Shown: positions 63,901 through 64,000 of the stretch, piece after piece
Layout of the letters: the number at the start of each line of letters is the position of its first letter
Position numbering within the stretch: position 1 is the first letter of the stretch
DNA from: Brachypodius melanocephalos
Taxonomy: Eukaryota > Chordata > Aves > Passeriformes > Pycnonotidae
Direction: 5' to 3'
NCBI GenBank assembly: GCA_013398615.1
Contig: VZSR01003807.1
Span: 40,440,578 to 40,504,577 of the forward strand
Length of the DNA stretch: 64,000 nt
Notes under the pieces: generated by a model
Database searches by the model: none
What the model saw: the letters and a program-made list of their open reading frames with translations, nothing else
Told to the model about the DNA's origin: nothing
Made by a program: the position numbers and the translations under genes

Positions 63901-64000
63901 ATTTTGTTCTCCAAATTCTCAATAATTTCTGTATTTATTAGTGTTATTCAGATGAGAATATGCCTTAAAGTGAGCAAACCAAGGCGGCTGAACCTGCTTA
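60992..64000 (-). other. IRAK1BP1: IRAK1BP1 upstream intron (continues past window)
   Basis: No further exon matching the family was found on either strand. The stretch 63430-63620 is GC-richer and may be an unidentified repeat. Confidence 0.65.

Overview
This is a piece of a bird nuclear chromosome. The evidence is GT-AG introns, CR1-type LINE 3' ends, an ERVL-like LTR with short duplicated flanks, a single CpG island and vertebrate gene families. Reptiles cannot be fully excluded from the sequence alone. About 95% of the window is intron, UTR or intergenic DNA, and most long open frames in it are chance.

Layout. (1) Positions 21-38677, + strand: the last 23 coding exons of PHIP (BRWD2/DCAF14), about 1195 residues. 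They cover the linker after the WD40 repeats, an acidic/basic region, the CryptoTudor region, two bromodomains and an AT-hook-rich tail ending in the family's terminal residues. Every junction was joined by hand and keeps frame. One junction uses a GC donor and one a tandem NAGNAG acceptor. A long AU-rich 3' UTR follows, with several possible poly(A) signals between 41.2 and 43.4 kb. (2) 42-49 kb: intergenic, with a probable solo LTR at 45507-46279 and CR1 relics near 48.2 and 48.6 kb. (3) 49.1-59.3 kb, + strand: a CpG island, then a six-coding-exon gene for a 218-residue protein. It has an N-terminal hydrophobic segment and a C-terminal YccV-like (hemimethylated-DNA-binding-type) domain resembling the tail of FBXO21. 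I know no name for it and recall no mammalian gene at this position. (4) 59.54 kb to the window end, - strand: the last two coding exons of IRAK1BP1, tail-to-tail with the YccV-like gene. Earlier IRAK1BP1 exons lie beyond the window.

PHIP is a chromatin reader and CUL4-DDB1 substrate receptor, and IRAK1BP1 modulates IRAK1/NF-kB signalling. They are neighbours in human too, so this is conserved synteny rather than a functional unit. The YccV-like gene between them is the least described part of the window. I found no CRISPR, operon or other prokaryotic system and none should be expected.
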